Source: Asterias rubens
Lineage: Eukaryota > Echinodermata > Asteroidea > Forcipulatida > Asteriidae
NCBI RefSeq assembly: GCF_902459465.1
Contig: NC_047082.1
Span: 5,022,001 to 5,086,000, forward strand
DNA length: 64,000 nucleotides
Direction of reading: 5' to 3'
A program made the translations under genes and the position numbers. Below are positions 49,201 through 53,964 of this stretch, piece by piece (positions within the stretch are counted from its first letter, which is position 1; each line of letters starts with the position of its first letter). A model generated the notes under the pieces. It saw nothing but the letters and a program-made list of their open reading frames with translations. It searched no databases and was not told the DNA's origin.

Positions 49201-51108
49201 CTAAATTGAAGCAGGTGAAATCAGGAACTGCTCCTATATTCAGCAACAAACAAACAAGATATAAATGAGAACCATGTTGTTTATTGTTATAATTACTATG
49301 TGTTTATAATCGAAATTGTAAGTTCTGCCATACTTAATTGAAAGAAGTTATTTCAGGGCTATGCTTGGACCATAAAAGAAAAGTGTCATGTCAAACAGGA
49401 ATGACTTATGGTTAGTGGGCATCACTTAGTATATGCTTTGTTTAAGAGCTAAACTTCAGTTTTGCGATGCACTAATTTTCCGATATTAGAAAGTCGTTGC
49501 ACCATCATTTCGCTCATACCAAACGACAGATATGCTCTTCGTTTCAATTAACTTGTGCATTAATTTTGTTCAGACTTTTCAGAAAAGGCCGAAAAAGACT
49601 GAATTCCAGAAGCCCTTTTGACTAATTAAATATTCATACCGAGGTCACGCACCAAAACCCATGAATATTTTGCAAATAAAAGGAACACGGATTTTGTGTG
49701 TGCTGCGGATTGACTGGTTATTTAACGAAAATACAGACGGTTATGGTCCGTCGGTACGAGTCTTCCGGGGCCTTGACCGGATCCCCGCAAACGCTCCGCG
49801 CACCCCGCTCTCGTGCTCCATCCACGACAGATTTGGCCCCCTAAGTTTTTGTCACGATCCCCCCTTGTTTTTAAGTGCCTTATTTATGCCACTGGGGCTC
49901 TGGCTTAGCAAACCAATATCCTGACACAAATAGCATTATGTACCAAGTTGCTTTAAATTAAATCTTAATATTTTTCTTCCCGTTTTTTTTTGTCCTAAAG
50001 GAGAAAATGTGTTTGCTTTGTCAAGTTGTATGTTTAGTGATGTAGTCATTATTTTATAGGGATTAGATCTATGTCCCGCCCCATTTACTCATTGTTTGAA
50101 ATTGTTGTGTGATAAATTGTGTCCGATAGACAATCATATCTACATGTTTCTTCTTTATCAAGTTTGAAATTCAAGTTTGCATTCAATAGTAATAATAATA
50201 ATGCATTTATAATGCACCATCTATCTTGTGTACAAGACCCTATTCCGAGGCGCAGAACAAAAAAACAATACATACAACAAAAAAGAAATGTAGAACACAA
50301 TACAAAATTATACAATGGATAATCTACTGTCAAGACATGTAACGAGCTAAGTGTAAGAGGATTTAAATAAATGAGTTTTAAGCAAGTTTTTAAACAATGG
50401 AAGAGAACTACAGCACCTGATATTATTAGGTAAAGCGTTCCAAAGTTTAGGAGCACAAGCGGAAAAGGAACGATCGCCATATGATGAGGAAGTTCTAGGA
50501 ATAGTTAAAAGGGACAGCAGACGAACGAAGAGTGCGAGAGGGGCATAAGGTACAAGGAGTTTTGCAATATAAGACGGAGTCAAGCCAAACTGAGATTTAA
50601 ATGCAATAAGTAGAATTTTGAATTGAATTCGTTGTCGAATGTGTAGCCAGTGAAGTTCCTGCAATAAAGATGTAATATGATCATGTTTTTTTTAGATTTT
50701 GTTAAAACACGAGCGGCAGCATTTTGTAAAAGTTGTAGTTTGTGGAGCTGGTGTTCGGTATAATAGGGATTCAAGTCCCGCATTTAAGTGCATTTCCCTT
50801 GTGGTTTGAAGCTAAATAATGGAAATTAAAAGCGATTATCCCCAAGCTCCTATTCCTAAAGAGGTGACTCGAGTACTGCCGCTTCCCAGGCTGTATTATA
50901 ATCTTGGATGTCACCCTGGTTAGATTTGATATTTTGAACTTTCAAGCAATAAAACAAACACAGTGAGAGACAAAAGACAGCGAAAACATTTCTGGCCTTA
51001 AACAATTGTCTTACCTAGTGAATGATGTGGTAGAACTAGAAGGACCAGCAGACCAAGTAAAGCACATCCAGACACAGCCGGACCGTCTTTCAGACCGCGT
51101 CCATTCAT
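12515..51108 (-). CDS. Tie-like ectodomain receptor protein tyrosine phosphatase
   Basis: Type I membrane receptor assembled from 32 coding exons, all with GT/AG borders and matching phases, giving about 1510 residues. Order: signal peptide 1-31; Ig-like 32-136; second Ig-like 137-220; four Tie-type EGF modules about 221-405; short Cys-rich link; FN3 domains about 424-750, ending in a phosphatase-type membrane-proximal segment; TM about 776-797; basic stop-transfer; Ala/Thr/Pro insert; PTP domain 1 (KNRY, WPH at 1119-1121, HCSAGISRTG at 1152-1161, Q1197); PTP domain 2 (WPV at 1407-1409, QCIDGEGASG at 1441-1450). Known for the families: Tie receptors carry Ig-EGF-FN3 outside a kinase; R-type PTPs dephosphorylate tyrosines through D1 while D2 is usually weak. 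Here a Tie-like outside is joined to PTPs. The WPH in D1 and missing Arg in D2 make activity uncertain. Residue numbers come from my own joins. Confidence 0.92.
12912..13469. repeat. Family A element with nested family D element
   Basis: Family A from AAAGCCAGTGGACACTATTG; interrupted at 13288-13456 by a family D foldback (CCGTCGATTTCACAAAACTC to GTGAAATCGACGG). Nesting dates D after A here. In the intron between receptor exons 31 and 32. Confidence 0.8.
13516..13648 (-). CDS. Receptor exon 31: PTP domain 2, degenerate P-loop
   Basis: Completes the P-loop as QCIDGEGASGALCALF: the Cys is present, the HC His is Gln and the Arg position is Ser. Then NVIERLNENEVDVFQAVKKL and the helix with LVQSQ. 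Confidence 0.92.
14141..14286 (-). CDS. Receptor exon 30: PTP domain 2, degenerate WPD loop
   Basis: 48 codons plus two bases: ESRLICHLQLLNWPVGGVPS onward to RIIIQC. The WPD loop reads WPV. It ends inside the codon that follows the P-loop Cys. Confidence 0.92.
14963..15094 (-). CDS. Receptor exon 29: PTP domain 2
   Basis: 44 codons, TCVEYWPERDSASYGNLTVT onward, ending LAKRDDQ. YWP motif and following strands of D2. Phase 0/0. Confidence 0.92.
15330..15455 (-). CDS. Receptor exon 28: PTP domain 2
   Basis: 42 codons, SPSSKGKYIATQMPLPHTIS then DMWRMVYDYKSTCIVMLNTL; KYIATQxPL and DMWRMVYD mark D2. Confidence 0.93.
15660..22520. repeat. 61-bp minisatellite, about 95 units
   Basis: From about 16735 to 22520 a 61-bp unit (starting GGTACTGGTATGAACTTTAG) repeats almost without break. 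Variants recur in blocks: a shortened unit reading GGTACTGAGCTTTTGG at about 17505, 18156, 18867 and 19271, and a CTCCAAAGG variant block at 17650 and 17890. This indicates duplication of multi-unit segments. It lies wholly inside the intron between receptor exons 28 and 27. Confidence 0.95.
15775..16728. mobile_element. THAP-type (P-element-like) non-autonomous transposon
   Basis: Inverted ends AGTCACCCGGAAGTGG (left) and TTCCAGGTGACT (right). The minus strand holds a THAP start (CIAAGCSKTTKDGVSL, ATG at 16468) and the THAP end ([19 protein letters not shown]), with the middle deleted and frames broken. No transposase catalytic domain is left. It is inserted in the edge of the 61-bp minisatellite, since diverged units lie on its left at 15660-15770. 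Confidence 0.82.
22640..22716 (-). CDS. Receptor exon 27: PTP domain 2
   Basis: 25 codons, DLFRPLLMTLGEHESTDYIN then ACFLN, the DYINAxF strand of D2. Donor GTAAGT opens the 7.2-kb intron that holds the 61-bp minisatellite. Confidence 0.92.
22921..23305. repeat. Foldback repeat family A
   Basis: AAAGGCAGTGGACACTATTG to CCAATAGTGTCCACTGTCTTT; receptor intron 26/27. Confidence 0.85.
23506..23605 (-). CDS. Receptor exon 26: start of PTP domain 2
   Basis: 33 codons plus one base, NLNLMTNIPDPDKLHEGQLP then ENIKKNRFPYKVP. KNRFPY replaces the KNRY motif of active domains. Confidence 0.9.
23817..23992. repeat. Palindromic element
   Basis: Arms around GAGTTTGTTCTTAGAGAACT and AGTTCTCTAAAGAACAAACTC, with an inner ACCGCGG pair. 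Confidence 0.75.
24430..24579 (-). CDS. Receptor exon 25: end of PTP domain 1 and linker
   Basis: 50 codons, AQYEFIFDVLIETFLCGDTS onward; last helix of D1 (QYxFIxDxL) and the D1-D2 linker with Lys-rich ALKKTAKGSGKTG. Phase 0/0. Confidence 0.92.
25033..25168 (-). CDS. Receptor exon 24: PTP domain 1, P-loop and Q-loop
   Basis: Completes HCSAGISRTGVF (nucleophile Cys, phosphate-binding Arg) and runs through MRDKRMKMIQTP with the Q-loop Gln. 45 codons plus one base. Donor GTAAAT. Confidence 0.93.
25953..26280. repeat. Variant of family A foldback
   Basis: AAAGCCATTGGACACGTTCG then GATTGAGCC-type segments shared (in reverse) with about 12000-12308. Confidence 0.65.
26651..26799 (-). CDS. Receptor exon 23: PTP domain 1, WPH loop and HC
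   Basis: 49 codons plus two bases. Contains HYQFIAWPHTGLP at the WPD-loop position, so the catalytic acid Asp is His (codon CAT). Ends GPMVVHC and the first two bases of Ser. Acceptor TTAG, donor GTTGGT. Confidence 0.93.
26877..27029. repeat. Foldback repeat family C
   Basis: GGGTGCGTTCGTTTAGCTTC to GAAGCTAAACGAACGCACCC, almost a perfect hairpin. Confidence 0.88.
28040..28165 (-). CDS. Receptor exon 22: PTP domain 1
   Basis: 42 codons, RKCEKYWPDKTAYHGDVVVT onward; the KCxxYWP motif is the conserved PTP segment ahead of the WPD loop. Confidence 0.93.
28990..29353. repeat. Family A element, 5' truncated
   Basis: CTTGAGTAATGGGGAGCTGT through the TTTCGAGACCTC palindrome to AAAGTGTCCAGTGTCTTTAA; only one terminus is kept. 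Confidence 0.75.
29359..29456 (-). CDS. Receptor exon 21: PTP domain 1
   Basis: 32 codons, PNKTSICDMWRMVWQEKTAK then IVMLTNLQEGVK; DFWRMVW-like motif (here DMWRMVW) and the IVMLTN strand are PTP hallmarks. Confidence 0.93.
29956..29992 (-). CDS. Receptor exon 20: PTP domain 1
   Basis: 37 nt encoding GFNQPNKYIASQ plus one base, the conserved KYIAxQGP strand of PTPs. Confidence 0.92.
30526..30602 (-). CDS. Receptor exon 19: PTP domain 1
   Basis: 25 codons, DDFSRVVLEKLPDEPDSDYV then NASYID, the conserved DYINAS-type motif (here DYVNAS). Confidence 0.92.
31050..31137 (-). CDS. Receptor exon 18: PTP domain 1, pTyr loop
   Basis: 29 codons, HLPDSDRHSCERAKDDKNKD then KNRYVNVIP. KNRY is the phosphotyrosine recognition loop of PTPs. 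The acceptor is TTAG after a T-rich tract, the donor GTGAGT. Confidence 0.9.
31330..31694 (-). mobile_element. tRNA-derived SINE
   Basis: Minus strand begins with a tRNA-like head: A box TGGCCGAGCGG (about 31678-31688) and B box GGTTCGAATCC (about 31610-31620). The body carries the AAAGAACCCAGTGCACTTATC-type segment shared with 57540-57570 and the tail includes GCGCTATATAAGA. The head is not a working tRNA because the arms do not pair properly. Confidence 0.8.
31633..33232. repeat. Tandem duplication containing receptor exon 17
   Basis: Unit 1 31633-32519 (887 bp) and unit 2 32520-33232 (713 bp), both starting ATCAGAAACACCAGAGTTTG and ending TTTTCTTGTCC. They differ by a 37-bp SINE piece kept only in unit 1 (about 31660-31696) and by the length of the 12-bp-unit array. 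Confidence 0.93.
31975..32519 (-). pseudogene. Duplicate of juxtamembrane exon 17 (copy 1)
   Basis: A second copy of exon 17 that lies closer to exon 18. It keeps the donor GTGAGT and a longer Pro-Ala-Thr-Ala array (about 32112-32480) but lacks the original 5' end (EVRAYNDKPSA). The frame stays open upstream through SINE-derived sequence. A possible AG at about 32550 would give a phase 0 entry, so it could be included after copy 2 in frame; otherwise it is a dead exon. It has LKDYVSKKK and ETCKEGN where copy 2 has LKDDVSKKK and ETYKEGN. Confidence 0.75.
32816..33267 (-). CDS. Receptor exon 17 (copy 2): juxtamembrane, Ala/Thr/Pro array
   Basis: 150 codons. Starts EVRAYNDKPSAGQENPYDDY, passes through a repetitive Pro-Ala-Thr-Ala array (12-nt units at about 32965-33190), then FTAPFPIPLSELKDDVSKKK and GFLFDYE, which is the helix-turn start of PTP domain 1. 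Only this copy has the acceptor (33268-33270) in the right phase for exon 16. Donor GTGAGT. Confidence 0.85.
34240..34274 (-). CDS. Receptor exon 16: 35-nt basic stop-transfer exon
   Basis: A 35-nt exon (split Arg, then RNKMLNRRSVD, then one base). It is required by phase: exon 15 ends in phase 2 and exon 17 starts in phase 1. The acceptor has a good pyrimidine tract ending ACAG; the donor is GTAGGC. The basic residues suit the cytoplasmic side of the TM helix. Confidence 0.72.
34630..34775. repeat. Foldback element
   Basis: Arms GGTGGCAGCAGACTTACCAGG and CTTGGTAAGTCTGCTGCCACC, with ~45-bp pairing on each side, between receptor exons 15 and 16. Confidence 0.7.
35166..35262 (-). CDS. Receptor exon 15: transmembrane helix
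   Basis: 31 codons, with PIAGVVVPVIMLVWIFIVAV then LIFKI: a ~22-residue hydrophobic helix preceded by an N-glycosylation sequon (NAS) and followed by basic residues. Ends phase 2. Confidence 0.92.
35636..35785. repeat. Palindromic element
   Basis: AACATGGTTTGAGGGTGACT and its inverse near 35760-35783 enclose further paired CTCCCCGAGGTATTGG segments. Confidence 0.75.
36166..36400. repeat. Family C element with insertion
   Basis: TTAGCTTCCCTGGGTCTACC at the left and GGGAAGCTAAACGAATGCACC at the right; longer than the other two copies. Confidence 0.65.
36584..36623 (-). CDS. Receptor exon 14: short stalk
   Basis: 40 nt encoding TYAVEWSEPLRVQ plus one base. Similar in place to the strand just before the TM helix in receptor phosphatases. 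Donor GTAATT. Confidence 0.85.
37161..37226. repeat. (TCTG)n microsatellite
   Basis: About 16 TCTG units; open in all frames, which gives spurious Cys/Leu/Ser/Val ORFs. Confidence 0.97.
38242..38260. repeat. Poly(G) tract
   Basis: 19 consecutive G in a receptor intron. Confidence 0.95.
38483..38729 (-). CDS. Receptor exon 13: membrane-proximal segment
   Basis: 82 codons, including YVAAELLKKDLPATFTVGDG and NKPLESNTQYDIYLGSVS. The Y-x-A-A-E-L / L-P-x-x-F-x-x-G-D pattern is characteristic of the membrane-proximal ectodomain of LAR- and MAM-type receptor phosphatases. The phosphatase-type part of the chimera therefore begins outside the membrane. Confidence 0.9.
39169..39549. repeat. Foldback repeat family B
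   Basis: AAAGGAACACGTTGCCTTGG to CCAAGGCAACGTGTTCCTTT, with the central palindrome around AGTCAAAAATTTGACT. Confidence 0.88.
39789..39891 (-). CDS. Receptor exon 12: FN3 domain 3, N-terminal part
   Basis: 33 full codons, LPAPTRLSEEDISDLTSSTV then TIALNLPSPSKYI. It reads like the A/B strands of an FN3 domain that leads into the membrane-proximal segment. Confidence 0.85.
40141..40348 (-). CDS. Receptor exon 11: FN3 domain 2, second half
   Basis: 69 codons beginning LSYRVLAKPYDTNF and including LEPSTKYDFRLKGFNSVGVG, the E/F strands of FN3. Donor GTATTG is a weaker match than its neighbours. Confidence 0.92.
40606..40808. repeat. Family A fragment
   Basis: From the GAGGTCTCGAAATCAAATTC centre to GTGTCCACTGCCTTTAAG; half an element. 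Confidence 0.75.
40914..41029 (-). CDS. Receptor exon 10: FN3 domain 2, first half
   Basis: 38 codons with KHSVAVKWSEIPCDQRNGVI, the strand B/C half of an FN3 domain; exon 11 completes the fold. Phase 1 in, 0 out. Confidence 0.92.
41856..42173 (-). CDS. Receptor exon 9: fibronectin III domain 1
   Basis: 105 codons containing RTITWKAPQNKCPVIDYAVQ and YKVRVLARNEAGLGVA, the B-strand Trp and F/G strand signature of FN3. The end supplies one base of the next codon. Donor GTGAGT. Confidence 0.92.
42330..42472. repeat. Family A fragment
   Basis: AAAGGCATTGAACACGTTTG to GTAGTTTTTGAGAAAC; the other half is missing. Confidence 0.7.
42640..43035 (+). mobile_element. SINE copy, diverged
   Basis: Shares the GTTGTGTAA...AAAAGAACCCAG segment and the tail AGAGCGCTATATAAATGC followed by (ATT)n at 43007-43031 with the other SINE copies. 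Confidence 0.7.
43091..43144 (-). CDS. Receptor exon 8: short Cys-rich link
   Basis: 54 nt encoding SCPYGQIGIHPNCRMCY, a half EGF-like piece between EGF module 4 and the FN3 region. Borders and phase fit both neighbours, so it is probably real, although short. Confidence 0.8.
43586..43723 (-). CDS. Receptor exon 7: EGF module 4
   Basis: 45 codons with CSNGWFGINCAMECHCAGGG and CERGFRGENCQ, a further EGF/laminin-like module of the same phase as its neighbours. Confidence 0.92.
43932..44066 (-). CDS. Receptor exon 6: EGF module 3
   Basis: 44 codons with CPDGMYGAGCSLECRCEN and GFTGVNCE, an EGF/laminin-like cysteine module. Donor GTGAGT. Confidence 0.92.
44158..44560 (+). mobile_element. SINE copy with tRNA-like head
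   Basis: A box TGGCCGAGCGATCG near 44162 and B box-like GGGTTCCAATTCC near 44218, followed by a diverged body with a G tract at 44360-44372. Lies in the receptor intron between exons 5 and 6. Confidence 0.65.
45096..45372. repeat. Foldback repeat family B
   Basis: AAAGGAACACGTTGCCTTGG to CCAAGGCAGCGTGTTCCTTT. Confidence 0.87.
45734..45883 (-). CDS. Receptor exon 5: Tie-type EGF module 2
   Basis: 49 codons including LCLPDPFGCTCAAGFTGPNC, the segment most like the Tie family (CLPDPxGC-C-G). Phase 1/1. Confidence 0.93.
46155..46849. mobile_element. THAP-type non-autonomous transposon, copy 3
   Basis: Inverted ends AGTCACCTGGAAATGG and CCACTTCCAGGTGACT. The plus strand at about 46418-46475 encodes MPTKCIAAGCSKTTKDG, the N-terminal CxxxxC half of a THAP finger, followed by a frameshift. 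Orientation is opposite to the copy at 15775. It lies between receptor exons 4 and 5. Confidence 0.82.
46891..47022 (-). CDS. Receptor exon 4: Tie-type EGF module 1
   Basis: 43 codons with CSPNKWGPSCNNDCPFCYNG and then CICAPGFSG; cysteine spacing and the KWGP-C motif closely match the first EGF-like module of Tie receptors. Acceptor CAG, donor GTAAGT. The first ~46 bp recur in a 194-bp tandem duplication. Confidence 0.93.
46977..47364. repeat. 194-bp tandem duplication at receptor exon 4
   Basis: 46977-47170 and 47171-47364 are nearly identical. The unit holds the first ~46 bp of exon 4, its acceptor and 148 bp of intron. The upstream exon piece has no donor. Confidence 0.93.
47685..47936 (-). 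CDS. Receptor exon 3: Ig-like domain
   Basis: 83 full codons. Shows SAGEDVTLTM, LRWRHNGDDV and HHAGIYECF, the strand B, strand C Trp and strand F Tyr-x-Cys pattern of an Ig domain. The usual strand B Cys is replaced (LTM), so the canonical disulfide is incomplete. Its acceptor and first ~65 bp are amplified in a minisatellite upstream. Confidence 0.9.
47870..48604. repeat. 111-112-bp minisatellite derived from receptor exon 3 edge
   Basis: Seven copies starting near 47870, 47981, 48092, 48203, 48315, 48427 and 48539. Copy 1 is the real 5' end of exon 3 with its acceptor. Each further copy repeats ~65 bp of exon plus the ATTGATTGTAG acceptor (minus strand) and ~45 bp of intron; the last copy has lost the acceptor. 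Confidence 0.93.
48919..49233 (-). CDS. Receptor exon 2: N-terminal Ig-like domain
   Basis: 104 codons, AVPDFTCFNLELYANDD... to ...YNCIFSSQETVKITTILL. The two cysteines and the C-terminal beta-strand pattern fit the N-terminal Ig-like module of Tie-type ectodomains, though identity at this level is weak. Phase 1 in, phase 1 out. Confidence 0.85.
50180..50783 (-). mobile_element. LINE 3' fragment (reverse transcriptase C-terminus)
   Basis: Minus strand: HKLQLLQNAAARVLTKSKK, then in another frame ELHWLHIRQRIQFKILLIAF, PSYIAKLLVPYAP, SYGDRSFSACAPKLWNALP and SLPLFKNLLKTHLF. This is the conserved C-terminal tail of CR1/jockey-like non-LTR retrotransposons. A frameshift near 50660 and loss of everything upstream show it is dead. 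The 3' tail ends in an ATT repeat at about 50190-50200. Confidence 0.9.
51015..51108 (-). CDS. Receptor exon 1: start codon and signal peptide
   Basis: ATG at 51106-51108, then 31 codons with a Leu/Val-rich core (ALLGLLVLLVLP) typical of a signal peptide, followed by one base of a split Gly codon. Donor GTAAGA. An overlapping ATG at 51102-51104 is out of frame. The left arm of a large inverted repeat begins only 124 bp upstream. Confidence 0.85.
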
Positions 51109-53373
51109 CGTAGTTTGGACAGCTTTAAGTTGTATTTCTTATAATGGAAAACTGCATTAATCCATATGTGAACAAAACGTCGTGTGGTCATATCCAAAAT
51201 TCTCTCGACCGGCAGATCCGAAGAGAGCCACTTAAGAGTCAGTTCAGGTAAATAATTGACATAGTTGCTCACGGTCAAAAAATGAATTTTTTTAGTATTC
51301 TGTGGGTGGAAGGGCCTTGGGGTGCAAGTAAACAAAATTGCATTTTCAATTCTATATATAGCCCGTTGCCATGGTTACGGCTCATTTTGTTTTTTGGCAA
51401 TTTTAGGCCGATTTTGGGGTCTGAAAAACTGTTTTTTAGCTCATATTTACAACTCCATCCCACCAAAATGCAAAATTATTTCAAAAAACCTTTTATATCA
51501 CTACAAAGTATCATCCTTGGCCTTCCTTGAGAAAAAAATTTTTACTTTAAATATCACCCTTGTGCTATTTTTGCATCATGCATTACAGTATGTTTTTAGA
51601 ACTTGCAAAATCGACATTTTTACCCTATTTTTGGACCCCAAAATGTCAACTTTTTGTCTCAGAAAATTTTCCTTTCGACTGAGATTAGGGCCAACATTGG
51701 TCTTTTCATATCTGGTGTCACAAACTTGGGCAATTGTATCCTGTTGTGACAGTACTGCCTCAAAACTAGACTTTTTTCCCCAAAACGTGATAAATGACTT
51801 TTTTAAGGGTCTTTTCACATAATATCGACATACGTGTCCACGGTAGAAAAAAAAGAATATTTTTTTATACTTTGTGGATGGTAGGGACTTGGGGTCCAAA
51901 TAAACAACATTTACATTTCAAATCATAATATAACACGTTGCCATTGTAACAGTTCATTTGTGTTTAGGCCACTTTAGGCCGATTTTGGGGTCTGAAAAAC
52001 TGTGTTTTTAGTTTACAACTCCACCCAACCAAAAACCAAAAAAATATTTCATAAAACCTTTTCCATCACTACAAATTATCATCCTTAGCTTTACTTGAGA
52101 CAAAAAGTATTGCTATAAATTTCACCCTTGTGCTAATTTTAGAACGAGCATTAGAGTATGTTTTTAGAATTTGCAAAATCAACATTTTACCCTTTTTTTT
52201 GCCTCAAAATTGTTTTTTTTCAGGGGTCTCAGAATATTTTCCTTTCGATTTTGATCAGGGCCAAAATTTGCTTCATTTTGAATTTATAACATTAAGAAGT
52301 TAGTCATAATTCCATAAATCTGGCAGCTTTTCATAAGCACTCTGTAGGCTTAGTGCATTACCAAACATTGAATAGGACTTGTTGATGACCTAAATCTTAG
52401 AATTTGCCCCGTCCCGGCCCCACCCCGGCCCCGGCCCAATCATAATTCTTGACATTGCATAAAAAATAAAAAAAAAGTTTTGTGAACAGCGCCTCTTTTT
52501 TGAAAGTCACATTTTTTAATTCCCCTTGCACATCAAGAAATTTTGTACTGTCTTAATATTTTATTGGTTCTCAGAATATTTCCCTTTTGGTTGTGATTGG
52601 GCTATCATTATGGTTTGCATGTCTGCTGGGGAGAAACACTTTGGTTTATTGTATCCTGTTGTGATACTTCTGCCTCAAATATGGTAATGTTTCCAAAAAC
52701 AATAAAAATGCATTTTGAAGTTATCCCTTAGTTTGAATTGATAAAAAACAAAAATGAGCATGCTTTAAAAAAAAATATGGCACTGTTTCCATGCTCTTTA
52801 AGTATTAACAAATACAAAGTTTATAACCATGCTTTGCCACTGAGAGTTCTTGTTTTGTAATGACTACTTTACCTAGTTGTACAGGTATGATTCACATTGC
52901 AAGAAGAGAAGTAGTGCGATGAGCATTCTTTACTATTCTTGTCTATACATGGCCTTTTATCAGTCTTCTGGGTCCCCTGCCCGCTACCAAACTAAACATT
53001 TTCATCCCTATCAGAACAAAGATGCTCTAAAAGTGGGCAAGTACTGTATCCAACGTATCTAAATGGCCATTCATCTGCTTTGGCCTTCTGTAAAGCAGTT
53101 CCCCCATCCATGGTGGGGTTCCTTTCAATTGTACTGTTGCAAACATTAAAAGAGCTGGTTTATTAAACGTGATAAACAATTCAGCAGGTAATGTTTGACA
53201 ATGTTTTTTGTTGATCGTTCTCAGAGACATATATAATAATTATGAATTAGTAAGATAGTGAATGGAAAAAATAATCAAACTAGCCTGAATAAACTTTTGT
53301 CACTGCAATTGCATCTTACTTATTTATGTTGAGCAGGTGCAAGTATTTACAACTTCTTTCAGTGTTGTTTCAT

Positions 53374-53597
53374 TAAAGGAACACGTTGCCTGGATCGGTC
53401 GAGTTGGTCTTTGAAAAGCGTTTGTAAACGTTTTATTACAAAATGCATGTAATTAGAAAAATATTTTAAAAGTAGAATATAATGATCCACACAAGTATCA
53501 CTCAAAAACATCTTTCTAACCATGCATTTTATAACAAACGGTTACAAACGCATTTCAAAGACCAACTTGACCGATCCCAGGCAACGTGTTCCTTTTA
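53374..53597. repeat. Foldback repeat family B, centre deleted
   Basis: AAAGGAACACGTTGCCTGGA to GATCCCAGGCAACGTGTTCC; lies in the loop of the 4.2-kb inverted repeat. Confidence 0.85.
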
Positions 53598-53688
53598 AAT
53601 GATCTCTTACGCTCATCTTGCAAATCGTTAGTATCATTGTTTTTAATAACATCTTGGCAAACTTTTCCAACTCTTTTAAGCGGGCTTT

Positions 53689-53964
53689 TTAATTTCCCAC
53701 TATTGTGTTGGACATGATTGGATGCTCTAAACCATCTGCCTCAAGCACAGAAACTACATTGTTTATAATCTCTATCTCTGTGAAAAGTTTTACATTTGGT
53801 AGCAGGCAGGGACCAAGGAGAGTAGGCCCTGTATTAAAGACAACTTGTAAAGAATGCTCATCGTACTCTACTTGCAATGGGAATCTTACCTGTACAATAG
53901 GTAAAGTAGCCAAATCAAAAACTCTCAGTGGCAAAACATTGGTTATGGTTTGGTTGGATACCAT
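53689..53964 (-). CDS. Unidentified 91-codon ORF in inverted-repeat arm
   Basis: An open frame starting MVSNQTITNVLPLRVFDLAT inside the right arm of the 4.2-kb inverted repeat. The matching stretch of the left arm (about 52810-53000) is related in sequence but its frame is broken. No family recognised. It may be a piece of a gene carried by the repeat. Confidence 0.3.
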   Translation of the reverse strand: MVSNQTITNVLPLRVFDLATLPIVQVRFPLQVEYDEHSLQVVFNTGPTLLGPCLLPNVKLFTEIEIINNVVSVLEADGLEHPIMSNTIVGN

